This document shows positions 16,332 to 25,127 of a DNA stretch of 64,000 nt, piece by piece. Under the pieces are notes generated by a model, which saw nothing but the letters and a program-made list of their open reading frames with translations, was not told the origin of the DNA and did no database searches. Source of the stretch: Thermoprotei archaeon (GTDB lineage: Archaea; Thermoproteota; Thermoprotei; Thermoproteales; B15-G16); assembly GCA_003649205.1 (NCBI GenBank), contig QMRC01000003.1, positions 145,048 through 209,047 on the forward strand, given 5' to 3'. Position 1 is the first letter of the stretch. Each line of letters begins with the position of its first letter. The translations under genes and the position numbers were made by a program.

Positions 16332-17696
16332 GATTAATGCTGCTATTAATAGTGGTGATGTAGCTATGAGTAGGTACATAAGTAGCCTCACTACCAGGGC
16401 TCTGGGTACCTTGCTAGCTACTGCATAGAGTAGCTTGTTCAGTATTGCTGCTAGTGTTGTCAGCATGACGCTTATGCTTACGACCTTCTCACTTGCTAGA
16501 CCTACCTGCAGTAGTGATAGTGCTGAGAATATCATTGCTTCAGAGCTAACTAATCCACCTAGGATCGATAGTGTTAGTAGTCCTTTATCGCTGAAGTACA
16601 TTGTTGCTAGAGTCGTCATGACGAGAATTGCTGCGAATAGTAGGCAGTACTTGATTGCTGCTCTATAGTTTATTGGTGAGGTTAGTGATGGTACCTCTTC
16701 ACCACGGATATTCATATTGGTGCTTACCTGTGGTTTGCTCTGAATTAGTTTGAGTTTAATTGGTATGTAGAGTGCGAGTGCTGTTGCTAGTAGTGCTAAC
16801 ATAGTTAGTACTGTGTACCTACTAATCTCTGCTGTTATAGCCATCGTGTATCTGAGGAATGTGAATATGAGTAGATTTCGTATCACCATAGCTAGATTAG
16901 CTGAGAGGATACCACCTAGCACTAGGTTGCTAACTGCATTCCTGAAACCTAATTTCTGACCTAGTACAATTAGGTTTATTGTAGTTGCTTCACTGTGTAC
17001 TAGACCTCCAAAGAATGCGAAGTAGGTCAATGCTCTCATACCACACATCTTCACAACCATGTAGCCTATGTAGGAGATGATGAGGATTATCACGAAGAAT
17101 ATGTAGAGTGTCTTGAAATTGACTACGTGGAGTAGTGGATCGTAGATGTCTCTAGCTAGGAAGGGACCAAGTAGGAAGACTATGATACCTATCTCAAGAG
17201 CTGATAGGAGTTCCCTATACGTGACACCTCTAATCGCTTTAACTATATGGAGCTTAACTGCTAGCATGAATGTGATTAGTACAGAGAGAGCAACAGCTTC
17301 AAGTACGTAACCTAAACCAACAAGAACCCCAAGGACATAGGCTAGTCCTAAAGCTAGTGGAGTTGTTATTCCACTCTCCTTGAGAATGAGCATTCTATGG
17401 ATTATAAAGAACAGGATTGTGAAGATGGGTGGTAGTATTAGTGGGATTAGTACGTACTGAGCTATGTCGCTAGGCATGTAGTAGGGCGCTATTATTGTCA
17501 AGGCACCGAGTAAGCTCACGAAACCAAAGCTTCTAACACCTGGAAACTCCTTGACATCCTCCGTATTGCCACTCTCGGCAGCTTCCTGCTTAGCCTTCTC
17601 TCTCTCAAGCCCTATGAGTGCACCAACAGCAAATGCAATGAGTGACTTCATGAGAAGTGTCCACTCAACACTCGTATTCAATCCGTGAATAACCAT
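16311..17696 (-). CDS. MgtC/SapB N-terminal domain plus DUF4010 membrane protein
   Basis: About 461 aa from the ATG at 17696, which has CAGGTG eight bases before it; a TTG at 17714 is also in frame. The first part (LIAFAVGALIGLEREK, then FPGVRSFGFVSLLGAL) is the MgtC-like signature GxxxGxERE...RT. The rest is a long polytopic domain of the DUF4010 type with GGLVHSEATT and GGLVSSEAM, two copies of the same short motif that suggest an internal repeat. The function of this family is not established; ion transport is often proposed. It converges on the MFS gene. Confidence 0.82.
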   Translation of the reverse strand: MVIHGLNTSVEWTLLMKSLIAFAVGALIGLEREKAKQEAAESGNTEDVKEFPGVRSFGFVSLLGALTIIAPYYMPSDIAQYVLIPLILPPIFTILFFIIHRMLILKESGITTPLALGLAYVLGVLVGLGYVLEAVALSVLITFMLAVKLHIVKAIRGVTYRELLSALEIGIIVFLLGPFLARDIYDPLLHVVNFKTLYIFFVIILIISYIGYMVVKMCGMRALTYFAFFGGLVHSEATTINLIVLGQKLGFRNAVSNLVLGGILSANLAMVIRNLLIFTFLRYTMAITAEISRYTVLTMLALLATALALYIPIKLKLIQSKPQVSTNMNIRGEEVPSLTSPINYRAAIKYCLLFAAILVMTTLATMYFSDKGLLTLSILGGLVSSEAMIFSALSLLQVGLASEKVVSISVMLTTLAAILNKLLYAVASKVPRALVVRLLMYLLIATSPLLIAALILIFGAL

Positions 17697-17933
17697 ATCT
17701 AGCACCTGAAGCAAAGACCATATCCTGACCTACTTAAATTCATTACTGTTATAACAGTGACTTTAGTCCTTTATACACATTTTTATTTCTCTACCAATAG
17801 ATTTATCGCTATAGTATAAGTGTTACACCACGTAAGTTATGTCTAGGTATAGCTAGTGTTTTTATCAGCGGTGCTAATGTTGTGTGGTTAAGGAGTAGAC
17901 TTCTTATCCTTTACTCATGATCCTACCTATGAG

Positions 17934-18470
17934 GTGTTTATTGTGTCTTCGAGTGTTGTACCTGTGTATGCTCAGGGTTTCTTCATTATGTCGAGACTTG
18001 GCCGTGTAACTCAAATTGTTGTCTTTGATTACTATGATCCTGAGAAGTACTACCTATCGCTACTGAGGAGAGGTTCTCTTGAGGAGGAACTGTCGAGAAT
18101 TGAGGAAAATATGCAGTACTTTCTCGATGAGGAGAGGGTCTACATAAATGGTGTTCGGACCTACCCTAAGGTCATCTCTACCACTCTTAGTTTCCGTGGT
18201 GATGTGACTAGACCTTACATTACCTTCATTATTGAGTTTAGTGGTCCTATTAGGGCTGGTTTGAATAAGTACGAGGATTACTATGAGGAGGAGGTTGTTG
18301 AGTATGATTATGAGTTTACATGGTTTTTCCCTGAGGGTTGGAGAGTTAGAGGTGCTGAGCTTGCTGTTCCTTATGAGATTATTGAGGATAGGGTACTTGT
18401 TGCTAGGGTTAAGAAGGGTACTAAGGTCGGTCCTTACGAAGCCATCTTATTTGAGGTAGGGGAGAAGTAA
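17934..18470 (+). CDS. Hypothetical 178-aa beta-rich protein, possibly exported
   Basis: GTG starts lie at 17934 and 17943 and an ATG at 17988; the true start is uncertain. The N-terminus SSSVVPVYAQGFF resembles the end of a signal peptide, but no full hydrophobic core precedes it before the upstream stop. The rest is rich in alternating strands and aromatic residues, with a run of acidic residues around YYEEEVVEYDYEF, then FPEGWRVRGAELAVPYEI. I recognise no family. It is a single gene with open sequence on both sides. Confidence 0.6.
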   Translation: MFIVSSSVVPVYAQGFFIMSRLGRVTQIVVFDYYDPEKYYLSLLRRGSLEEELSRIEENMQYFLDEERVYINGVRTYPKVISTTLSFRGDVTRPYITFIIEFSGPIRAGLNKYEDYYEEEVVEYDYEFTWFFPEGWRVRGAELAVPYEIIEDRVLVARVKKGTKVGPYEAILFEVGEK

Positions 18471-18533
18471 TCAGTCGCTCCCCCTTCAATCACCTACTCA
18501 TTCCTCACCTCCTTCTCATCACGGAGCCCTGGT

Positions 18534-18746
18534 TTACTGATCTGGTTTAGTCTTGACTACTCCTCCGAACTTCTTAACTATTTGAGCTATATTAGTTGTA
18601 CCTGTTGATTCTGCTTTCGTACTCTCTACCCTAGTCTTTGTACTCGTGATTTTCTGTGCTTTAACTGCCTTAACTGCTCCTTTCGCCATTGGGTTAGCCC
18701 CACTCGCTAATGCTGCTCTCACTCCTGCTCTAGCTTTCATACTCAC
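18534..18746 (-). CDS. Small Ala/Lys/Thr-rich basic protein (doubtful)
   Basis: 70 aa from GTG 18746 (or ATG 18740), with GGTGTGAG just upstream. The product has low complexity: ARAGVRAALASGANPMAKG, then KAVKAQKITSTKTRVEST. It is strongly basic and has no hydrophobic segment. It lies 50 bases after the permease gene at 18797 on the same strand, so it could be the last gene of that operon. Composition of this kind can also arise by chance. Confidence 0.35.
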   Translation of the reverse strand: MSMKARAGVRAALASGANPMAKGAVKAVKAQKITSTKTRVESTKAESTGTTNIAQIVKKFGGVVKTKPDQ

Positions 18747-18796
18747 ACCCGTACTAGTACTGGTTCTGAGGATTAATTAATTCAGCGAGTCTTAAA

Positions 18797-19660
18797 TTAC
18801 CTGAGTACACGACCAAATGCTAGTCCGCGTATCATGTACTTCTGCACGTATAGTGATAGCAAGAGCACAGGTAGCGCTGATGTCAGTCCTGAAGCTGCTA
18901 ACCTACCCCACTCAATCTTAAATTCATAGATGTACGTAGCTACCCTCACCGTAACTGTGTACTTCTCTGGTGAATTAATGAACACAAGTGCATACAGGAA
19001 CTCATTCCATGTCAGTATGACAGATAGTATCATTGTAGCTATGAGACCTGGTAATGCTAGTGGTAGTATTATCGATGTCCATACTCTAACCCTCGATGCA
19101 CCATCTATGAGTGCAGCCTCCTCAATTTCTCTAGGTATTTCACGGAAGAATCCAAGTAGAATCCACACTACATACGGTAGTGTGTAGACTTGGTACGCAA
19201 TCATGAGTCCAAATCTCGTATCTATCAAACCCAGTGTCCTCAGTACCATGAAGAGAGGTATTGCGAGTACTATCGGTGGTAACATCCTAACGACTAAGAC
19301 CCAGGTAAGGAATAGAGAATCTACGAAACGCGGTACACCTATCCTAACTAGAGCATAAGCTGCTAGAGAACCAATGAGGAGCGATATGATGGTAGCTCCT
19401 AGTGAGACCACTAGTGAATTGAGGATGTAGATGTAGAACTTGTCCTCAACCATCAACTTAACGTAGTTCATGAGTGTCGGGTGAAGAGGATAGGGTAGTG
19501 ATGGATACATTAACACTTCCCATTCAGGTCTAAACGAAGTTACGATAACCCAGTACAGTGGGAAGAAGGTCCATACTAAGACTACAGCTATGAGAACTCC
19601 ATGTATTACCTTACCAATTAGTAGATGAATTAATCTAGACCTACGAACCAAAGACGTCAC
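18797..19660 (-). CDS. Carbohydrate ABC transporter permease (MalG type)
   Basis: 287 aa, six predicted helices. The EAA loop IEEAALIDGASRVRVWTSII is intact, TSFRPEWEVLMYPS follows helix 1 as in MalG relatives, and the end QKYMIRGLAFGRVLR is typical. It overlaps its partner permease gene by four bases, so the two are coupled. No ATPase gene follows. Confidence 0.9.
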   Translation of the reverse strand: MTSLVRRSRLIHLLIGKVIHGVLIAVVLVWTFFPLYWVIVTSFRPEWEVLMYPSLPYPLHPTLMNYVKLMVEDKFYIYILNSLVVSLGATIISLLIGSLAAYALVRIGVPRFVDSLFLTWVLVVRMLPPIVLAIPLFMVLRTLGLIDTRFGLMIAYQVYTLPYVVWILLGFFREIPREIEEAALIDGASRVRVWTSIILPLALPGLIATMILSVILTWNEFLYALVFINSPEKYTVTVRVATYIYEFKIEWGRLAASGLTSALPVLLLSLYVQKYMIRGLAFGRVLR

Positions 19661-20520
19661 CTCCTCCTCGTTATGTATAGGTAGAGCATGACTATAGTCA
19701 AGACAGTAGCTAGCATTATAACAGCTTCAGCACTACCAAGACCAAAGTCGTAGTACCTAAATGCAGTCTTGTAGATGACGAAGGTCAGTACCTCGGTAGC
19801 ATTACCTGGTCCACCAGCTGTAAGTGCGTAGACCTTATCGAAGACTCTAAAGGTGTCGATTATCCTCAAAAGCGCAACAACAACTATCTGGGGCTTGAGT
19901 AGTGGTAGTATGTGGTATCTAGTTAACTGAAGTCTATTTGCCCCATCTATCATAGCTGCCTCATATATTTCACGTGGTATTGAGAGGATACTTGTGTAGA
20001 GGATAAGAAAGACAAATGGTGTGTACTGCCATACATCCACCAGCACTATAGACCACATAGCTACTCTTGGATCACCTAACCAGTTGATCTTAGGTAGATT
20101 ACATGCTGTTAAGATTGCATTCAATACACCGAATTCTGTATGCAGCATTATCCTCCAGAAGCTACACACAACTATCGTAGGTAACATCATCGGTAGTATA
20201 ACGAGTGGAGCTATGTACTTCCTACCGTAGAACTCCCAAGCAAATATAAGTGCAAACACAAGACCTAGAGCTACTTCACTTACTGTTGCTCCAAAAACGA
20301 AGAGTAAGGTGTTTAGGAAGGATATCCTGAAGAGCCTATTGCTGAGAGCTGATAGGTAATTAGCTATATTAACGAACTCAAAGGTGAGCTTGGGGTAGAA
20401 TGATACCTTGTGTAGAGATAGGTAAAAAACATAGATTATTGGGTAGAGGGTTAGAAGTGCCATTACTATTATCGCTGGTAGTGCTAGCAGAAGTCCAATG
20501 TGATGCTGTTTTAACTTCAT
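19657..20520 (-). CDS. Carbohydrate ABC transporter permease (MalF/UgpA type)
   Basis: 287 aa with six predicted helices. The EAA loop YEAAMIDGANRLQLTRYHI is present, and FDKVYALTAGGPGNATEVL is the usual segment before the last helices. ATG at 20520 follows GGTGA. It sits 13 bases after the binding-protein gene and overlaps the second permease gene. Confidence 0.9.
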   Translation of the reverse strand: MKLKQHHIGLLLALPAIIVMALLTLYPIIYVFYLSLHKVSFYPKLTFEFVNIANYLSALSNRLFRISFLNTLLFVFGATVSEVALGLVFALIFAWEFYGRKYIAPLVILPMMLPTIVVCSFWRIMLHTEFGVLNAILTACNLPKINWLGDPRVAMWSIVLVDVWQYTPFVFLILYTSILSIPREIYEAAMIDGANRLQLTRYHILPLLKPQIVVVALLRIIDTFRVFDKVYALTAGGPGNATEVLTFVIYKTAFRYYDFGLGSAEAVIMLATVLTIVMLYLYITRRR

Positions 20521-20533
20521 GGTATTGAGTCAC

Positions 20534-21802
20534 CTATCCAAGTAACTTTGTGAGTTCTTCCTGAGCTTTCTTTAATGCCTCTTCTGGTGATAACTCACCT
20601 ATTAATGCGGCATGTATGTAGGTTGCGAGTATGTCCTCTATCTTCTTCCAGACAGGTACTCTAGGTCTCATCTTTGCTGTCATCAGTGCTTCGAGCTGTA
20701 CTGGGTACCATGGGTACTTCTTGACTAGGTCAGGATCTTTGTAGAGATCAGCTATGGTTGGTGGTACACCTGCTTCTAGTGCTATCTTCTTCTGCATTTC
20801 CTTACTCAGTGTGAAGAGTATGAACTCGAGTGCGAGGTCCTTGTTCTTCGACGTTACTGGGATACCTAGTAGCCAAGCACCTATCATAGGTCTTGCTCCT
20901 GGTGGTGGTATTATCTTGACCTTACCAACTACCTTAGACTTCTCTGGATTCTCTAGGTCAGGTACCCATGCTGGCCACACTTCACCTACTATGGCAACCT
21001 TACCACCCAGCAAGTATGCTCTAACCTCTGCAGAGCCGAAGTTCTCCGTACCTGGTGGACAATACTTCTTCAACTCAATGAATACCTTCAGTGCTTTCAC
21101 TGCCTCAGGTGAGTACACTGCTGGCTTACCTCTCTCATCTAGTATCTTAGCACCATAAGCCCAGAATATTGGTAGGAAGTTAGTGACAACAGGATTACCC
21201 TTCTTACCTCTAATCACATAACCATAGATTCCTTCCTTCTCCATTATTATCTTAGCTGCTCTTAACACATCTTCCCATGTCTTAGGTTCTGGTAGACCAT
21301 ACTTCTCAAATAGATCCTTCCTGTACGCAAATAACTGTACATTACCTACGTACGGTAGTGCGTAGAGTCTTCCCTTGTACTTACATACCTCTAGGCAGGT
21401 CGGTATGAAGCCTAGCTCCTCAACCTTAATACCCTTCTTCTTCAGCATCTCACCAATATCAACTAAGAAGCCCTTGTCAGCAAACTCTGCTAACCATGGA
21501 TCATCTAGCATCACTACATCAAAAGCACCTGTCTTCTCCATCATCTCCGTCACTAACTTATCGTGTAATGCTGCATAGCCGAAGTCCTGTACAACAACCT
21601 CAATACCATACTTCTTAGAGAACTCTCTCGCAGCTATCTTCAAACCCTCAGCGTACGTACCTGATCTAGCTGCAATAACTAACTTCTTCGGTGCTTTAGG
21701 TGGTGCTACATAGTAGGTTAAAGCTAGGTACCCCACTATGGCCGCTACAATTACTACTATGACTACAATTGCTATGAGTACCGTACGTGAGATACCTCTC
21801 AA
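20534..21802 (-). CDS. Extracellular sugar-binding protein of ABC transporter
   Basis: 422 aa. An N-terminal anchor (ISRTVLIAIVVIVVIVAAIV) precedes a family 1 solute-binding fold, with FDVVMLDDPWLAEFADKG, YALPYVGNVQLFAYRKDLF and GLPEPKTWEDVLRAAKIIME, all typical of sugar binders. TTG start at 21802, supported by GGAGGTG six bases ahead. A TATA-like TACTTAAATACC lies near 21851-21862 on the minus strand. It heads a three-gene operon with permeases 19657 and 18797 but no ATPase. Confidence 0.88.
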   Translation of the reverse strand: MRGISRTVLIAIVVIVVIVAAIVGYLALTYYVAPPKAPKKLVIAARSGTYAEGLKIAAREFSKKYGIEVVVQDFGYAALHDKLVTEMMEKTGAFDVVMLDDPWLAEFADKGFLVDIGEMLKKKGIKVEELGFIPTCLEVCKYKGRLYALPYVGNVQLFAYRKDLFEKYGLPEPKTWEDVLRAAKIIMEKEGIYGYVIRGKKGNPVVTNFLPIFWAYGAKILDERGKPAVYSPEAVKALKVFIELKKYCPPGTENFGSAEVRAYLLGGKVAIVGEVWPAWVPDLENPEKSKVVGKVKIIPPPGARPMIGAWLLGIPVTSKNKDLALEFILFTLSKEMQKKIALEAGVPPTIADLYKDPDLVKKYPWYPVQLEALMTAKMRPRVPVWKKIEDILATYIHAALIGELSPEEALKKAQEELTKLLG

Positions 21803-21963
21803 CCTCTACACCTCCTACTCAATGTTACTCAACGTAATTAAGTATCTAACGAGGTATTTAAGTATTTATTGTAGTAGTTAGACTTGGGTGGTCTAGTCAA
21901 TGCACTAGATATCGAATATAGATAATTAAGCTCCCTATTTATACTCATTACTCTCGGCTTTAA

Positions 21964-22025
21964 CTACATCAGCGGACTGCTATTCGGTCACGAATATCCC
22001 CACTTAGCCTGTTCATCATCTATTA
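21964..22025 (-). ncRNA. Candidate C/D box sRNA
   Basis: On the minus strand box C ATGATGA (22013-22019) is followed by the 12-nt spacer ACAGGCTAAGTG. Weak internal boxes come next (GGGA, GTGACCG), then a second 12-nt spacer AATAGCAGTCCG and box D CTGA (21969-21972). Total length and the 12/12 spacing fit archaeal 2'-O-methylation guides, but D' and C' are poor matches. It lies between divergent genes. I did not identify rRNA or tRNA targets. Confidence 0.4.
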
Positions 22026-22076
22026 CCTTGGATTTGAAGAGAGTTTTTATGTGTTGATCTGTGTAGCCCCTACTAG

Positions 22077-23204
22077 GTGTCTACTGTGAGTCTGTGGTAT
22101 GTACTGAGGCCGGATGCTATTAAGGTTTGGGAGAATCCTGTTGTTGTTGAGAGGTTGAGGTGGTACTACGATGTTATGAGAGATAGAAAGCCTGCTAAGT
22201 TCATGATATGTAAGAGGTTGGATGCTGGTTGTGATCCATCGAAGCTATCTCTCGAGGAGCTTTGGAAGCTCCATGATGATCTCAGTAAGGAGTTTGGTCG
22301 TGTGTGGTCCATGATTTGTAGTGATGAGCTAAGTCTTGATGAGTTACCTAGACCTAAGTTCAGTTACCTAGATGTCAAGATTGAAATCGCTAAGAGAATT
22401 CTACTGAGTTGTCACTTCTGTGAACATAGGTGTGGTGTCAATAGGTTAAGTGGTGAGAGAGGTTTCTGTCGTCTAGATTACAGAACATACGTACATTCGT
22501 GGTTTCACCACTATGGTGAGGAAGCGCCATTAGTACCTAGTGGAACGATTTTCTACGGTAGCTGTAACTTCAGATGTGTATTCTGTCAGAACTGGGATAT
22601 CAGTCAGGAGCACCCACTAGATGGTGTAGAGGTTGATGCTTGGAGATTGGCTCTCATGCAGAAGGAATTGAGGAAGACAGGTGCTAGAAATATCAATCAC
22701 GTAGGTGGTGAACCAACACCAAATCTACACACCATACTTGAGTCACTGAAGTACCTCGATGTGAATGTCCCACAGCTCTGGAATAGCAATATGTACTGTA
22801 GTGTGGAGACAATGAAGTTGCTGAAGGACGTCATTGACATTTGGTTACCTGACTTCAAGTACGGTAACAACAAGTGTGCAGAGAGATTATCAGGTATTAA
22901 GAACTACTGGGAGGTGGTAACGAGAAATCTCAAGATAGCTGCTGAGTCAGCGCCCATGATAATAAGGCACTTAGTACTACCAAATCACATTGAGTGCTGT
23001 ACAAGACCTGTACTCAAGTGGATTGCTGATAATATAAAGGATAAGGTACTTGTTAACGTCATGGAGCAGTACAGACCTGAATGGTTGGTGAGTAAGTACC
23101 CAGAGAAGTGGCCTGATATCAGTAGGAGACTTAGGAGTAGTGAAATTGAGGAGGCGTACGCTATTGCTAGAGAGCTAGGTATAGTGTATGAACCGGTTTC
23201 GTAG
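22077..23204 (+). CDS. Radical SAM protein of the PflX/COG1313 group
   Basis: 375 aa. The radical SAM cluster motif is GSCNFRCVFCQNWDIS (C-x3-C-x2-C), followed by GGEPTPNLHTI for SAM binding. An extra cysteine-rich segment before it, CHFCEHRCGVNRLSGERGFC, is the family hallmark and may bind another cluster or zinc. LWNSNMYCS and WLPDFKYGNNKCAERLSG are also conserved in the group. The reaction is unknown; relatives are called pyruvate formate-lyase activator homologs on similarity alone. A TTTTTATG box lies about 30 bases before the GTG at 22077; GTG 22086 is an alternative. Confidence 0.85.
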   Translation: MSTVSLWYVLRPDAIKVWENPVVVERLRWYYDVMRDRKPAKFMICKRLDAGCDPSKLSLEELWKLHDDLSKEFGRVWSMICSDELSLDELPRPKFSYLDVKIEIAKRILLSCHFCEHRCGVNRLSGERGFCRLDYRTYVHSWFHHYGEEAPLVPSGTIFYGSCNFRCVFCQNWDISQEHPLDGVEVDAWRLALMQKELRKTGARNINHVGGEPTPNLHTILESLKYLDVNVPQLWNSNMYCSVETMKLLKDVIDIWLPDFKYGNNKCAERLSGIKNYWEVVTRNLKIAAESAPMIIRHLVLPNHIECCTRPVLKWIADNIKDKVLVNVMEQYRPEWLVSKYPEKWPDISRRLRSSEIEEAYAIARELGIVYEPVS

Positions 23205-23222
23205 GGGATGTCCGTGAGGTGC

Positions 23223-23271
23223 CAGCCCTACCTTCATAGACCCCAATGTGGGGTCTCTGGTAGGTCGGCTG
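23223..23271 (+). other. Strong stem-loop, possible structured RNA or terminator
   Basis: Nineteen bases after the radical SAM gene, three stacked stems form: CAGCC/GGCTG, CTACC/GGTAG (a three-base GTC bulge on the 3' side) and AGACCCC/GGGGTCT, with an asymmetric internal loop and an AATGT loop. It is much richer in G+C than its surroundings, as a structured RNA of a hyperthermophile would be. It lacks C/D boxes and an ACA tail, so I cannot place it in a guide RNA class. It might be a 3' end element of the upstream mRNA. Confidence 0.5.
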
Positions 23272-23325
23272 TACTGCGTATTTTACGTGATTAATTTTTA
23301 TAGTTTCCTTTGATGTTATAACCTA

Positions 23326-24735
23326 GTGCATCTCAGTAAAACACCTAGGTTACGCAATGGATATGTACTGTGGTTGAGTATGGTGAGGTATGTTCTCCCT
23401 ATTGTCTTGATTCTGTTTCTCTTCCTTATTCCAAGTCATCACTGTTTATGTGCTTCTGCTGAGGTCATGGTAGTTAGAGGTTTTGTATATGTTGAAGGTG
23501 GTAAGCCTCCGGTCAGAGCTGATATCCCGGTGTATGCGGTTTATGGTGGTAAGGTTATTGCTGAGAACTTAACCTCAATGGATGGTTCCTTCGTCTTAAT
23601 TGTAAGGGGTTTGAGTAATGGTACTGAGTTCTCTATACGTGTTGGTGAGTATGAGGTGCGTAAGTTAGTGTTCTCTCCTGGTGCTGTGATTAGTGTAGGC
23701 ACTCTTAAAGTTAAGGATGCTTTGAGACCTAGTAGACCTAAAATAGTTGAAGTTCGTAGTGGTATTAGGTGGGTGTTTGTTAGGTGGAGTCACTCTAGTG
23801 ATGATGTAGCTGTTTCCAAGTACGTTGTCTCGATTAGGTTAGTTAATGTGGAGAAGTACGTATCCTCCATCGAGGTCTCTAGTAAGAAGACCTCCGTTAA
23901 CTTAAGTGAAGTACCTCCAGGTATTTACCTCGTTGAGGTGCAGGCTATTGATGTTGCTAATAGAGCTAGTGACGTAGCTAGTGCTAGAGTAGTTGTGTAT
24001 CCGGAGAAGGTTGTAGTGTGGGGTAAGGTAGTTGTTAGGGGTCCTAGGGGGCAAGCTATGTTACCTGGTCTTTCGGTTAGGGCTTACGTTGGTAATGAAC
24101 TAGTCAATAGTACTGTGACGATGCAGGGTGGTTGGTACTCACTAACTTTACCTGGTGAGAAGGTATTTGGTAAGGTGATAAAGCTTGTGTGTAGAGATTC
24201 TGAAACCGTAATCACGATCAATAGGACTAAGGTGAAGGTAGACCTAGTAGCTAGAGACTACACAGCACCTACCCCCCCTGCAAACTTAATAGCAACGTAT
24301 ATCGGTGACGCAGTTATCGTTAAGTGGTCTCCATCAGTAGATGACGTGGCATTGGGTGGTTACTATGTTGAGTTTCGATCTAAGTTAGTATTTACCAATG
24401 CTACGTCTGTAGTGATTAAGTGCGGTAAGTTGATACCAGGTAAATATGTGGTTCGTGTATGGGCTATGGATGCTGTTGGTAATAACAGTACAGCGGCTGT
24501 AACGCATGTGTATGTTGAGTTTCCTCATGAGAAGTTACTTACGGTGGTTAGTATCCTAATTGTTGCGATAACTGTGGTGTCAGTGCTCGCTATAGTGCTT
24601 AGATATGTAGCTACTAAGAGAGCAGAGCGGTACGTTGACCTGTATTATAGAGCTACGTTATTGGTAGGTCGCTACTCTTCACTCTGCATACGGGCACTAT
24701 CCTTGACTTCAAATCCTCTAATCTACACTCTCTAA
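23326..24735 (+). CDS. Membrane-anchored fibronectin type III-like surface protein
   Basis: 469 aa. An N-terminal signal segment (YVLPIVLILFLFLIPSHHC) is followed by a carboxypeptidase-regulatory-like beta domain, then two FN3-like modules. The modules share RWSHSSDDVAVSKYVVSIR and KWSPSVDDVALGGYYVEF, and the ends LVEVQAIDVANRAS and VVRVWAMDAVGNNS. A transmembrane helix (about 405-425, LTVVSILIVAITVVSVLAIV) and a cytosolic tail end it. TATA-like AATTTTTATAG lies 25-35 bases before the GTG start; ATG 23380 is another good start. It probably faces the cell surface. The last 83 bases overlap the converging ASCH gene. Confidence 0.75.
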   Translation: MHLSKTPRLRNGYVLWLSMVRYVLPIVLILFLFLIPSHHCLCASAEVMVVRGFVYVEGGKPPVRADIPVYAVYGGKVIAENLTSMDGSFVLIVRGLSNGTEFSIRVGEYEVRKLVFSPGAVISVGTLKVKDALRPSRPKIVEVRSGIRWVFVRWSHSSDDVAVSKYVVSIRLVNVEKYVSSIEVSSKKTSVNLSEVPPGIYLVEVQAIDVANRASDVASARVVVYPEKVVVWGKVVVRGPRGQAMLPGLSVRAYVGNELVNSTVTMQGGWYSLTLPGEKVFGKVIKLVCRDSETVITINRTKVKVDLVARDYTAPTPPANLIATYIGDAVIVKWSPSVDDVALGGYYVEFRSKLVFTNATSVVIKCGKLIPGKYVVRVWAMDAVGNNSTAAVTHVYVEFPHEKLLTVVSILIVAITVVSVLAIVLRYVATKRAERYVDLYYRATLLVGRYSSLCIRALSLTSNPLIYTL

Positions 24736-25120
24736 TACCACTACCGCTGTAACAGTAGATATTGCTCAGTGGTACTGGTCTATGTCTCAAGTCTGCGATA
24801 GGTCTGAGGTATAGTATGTAGTACTTCTCACTGTAGCTTGTTATTGGGTATATCTTCTTAAGCTCTTTAACTAGCTCTACTCTGCTTCTGAAGCCAGCTG
24901 CTTTAGCCTCATCATCACTTATACTCCTAAGCTCTTTGATGATGACTTTAGTGACCTCAACAATGCCAACAATGCCGGATCCAGTAGCTAGAAGTAGTTT
25001 ATCACCAGATCTGACGAGATCTATGTTTACAGTACCTTCCCACCTAACTTCAGCTATCTTCCTACCATCGAGAATTGCATCAGCATACTTCCTCCTTACT
25101 GCAATTACCCAAATCGCCAT
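24653..25120 (-). CDS. ASCH-domain (PUA-like) protein
   Basis: 155 aa. The ASCH signature GxKxxExR is seen in DGRKIAEVRWEG near residue 18, after the strand IWVIAVRRKYADAIL. KLLLATGSGIVGIVEVTKV and EKYYILYLRP complete the PUA-like barrel, and about 45 extra residues follow. ASCH proteins bind RNA or nucleosides; E. coli YqfB, a small member, hydrolyses N4-acetylcytidine. The gene lies seven bases after tmcA, whose product makes N4-acetylcytidine, so a role around the same modification is plausible. YqfB's catalytic Thr position is Glu here, so the activity may differ. Confidence 0.75.
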   Translation of the reverse strand: MAIWVIAVRRKYADAILDGRKIAEVRWEGTVNIDLVRSGDKLLLATGSGIVGIVEVTKVIIKELRSISDDEAKAAGFRSRVELVKELKKIYPITSYSEKYYILYLRPIADLRHRPVPLSNIYCYSGSGIRECRLEDLKSRIVPVCRVKSSDLPIT

Positions 25121-25127
25121 GTTCTTC

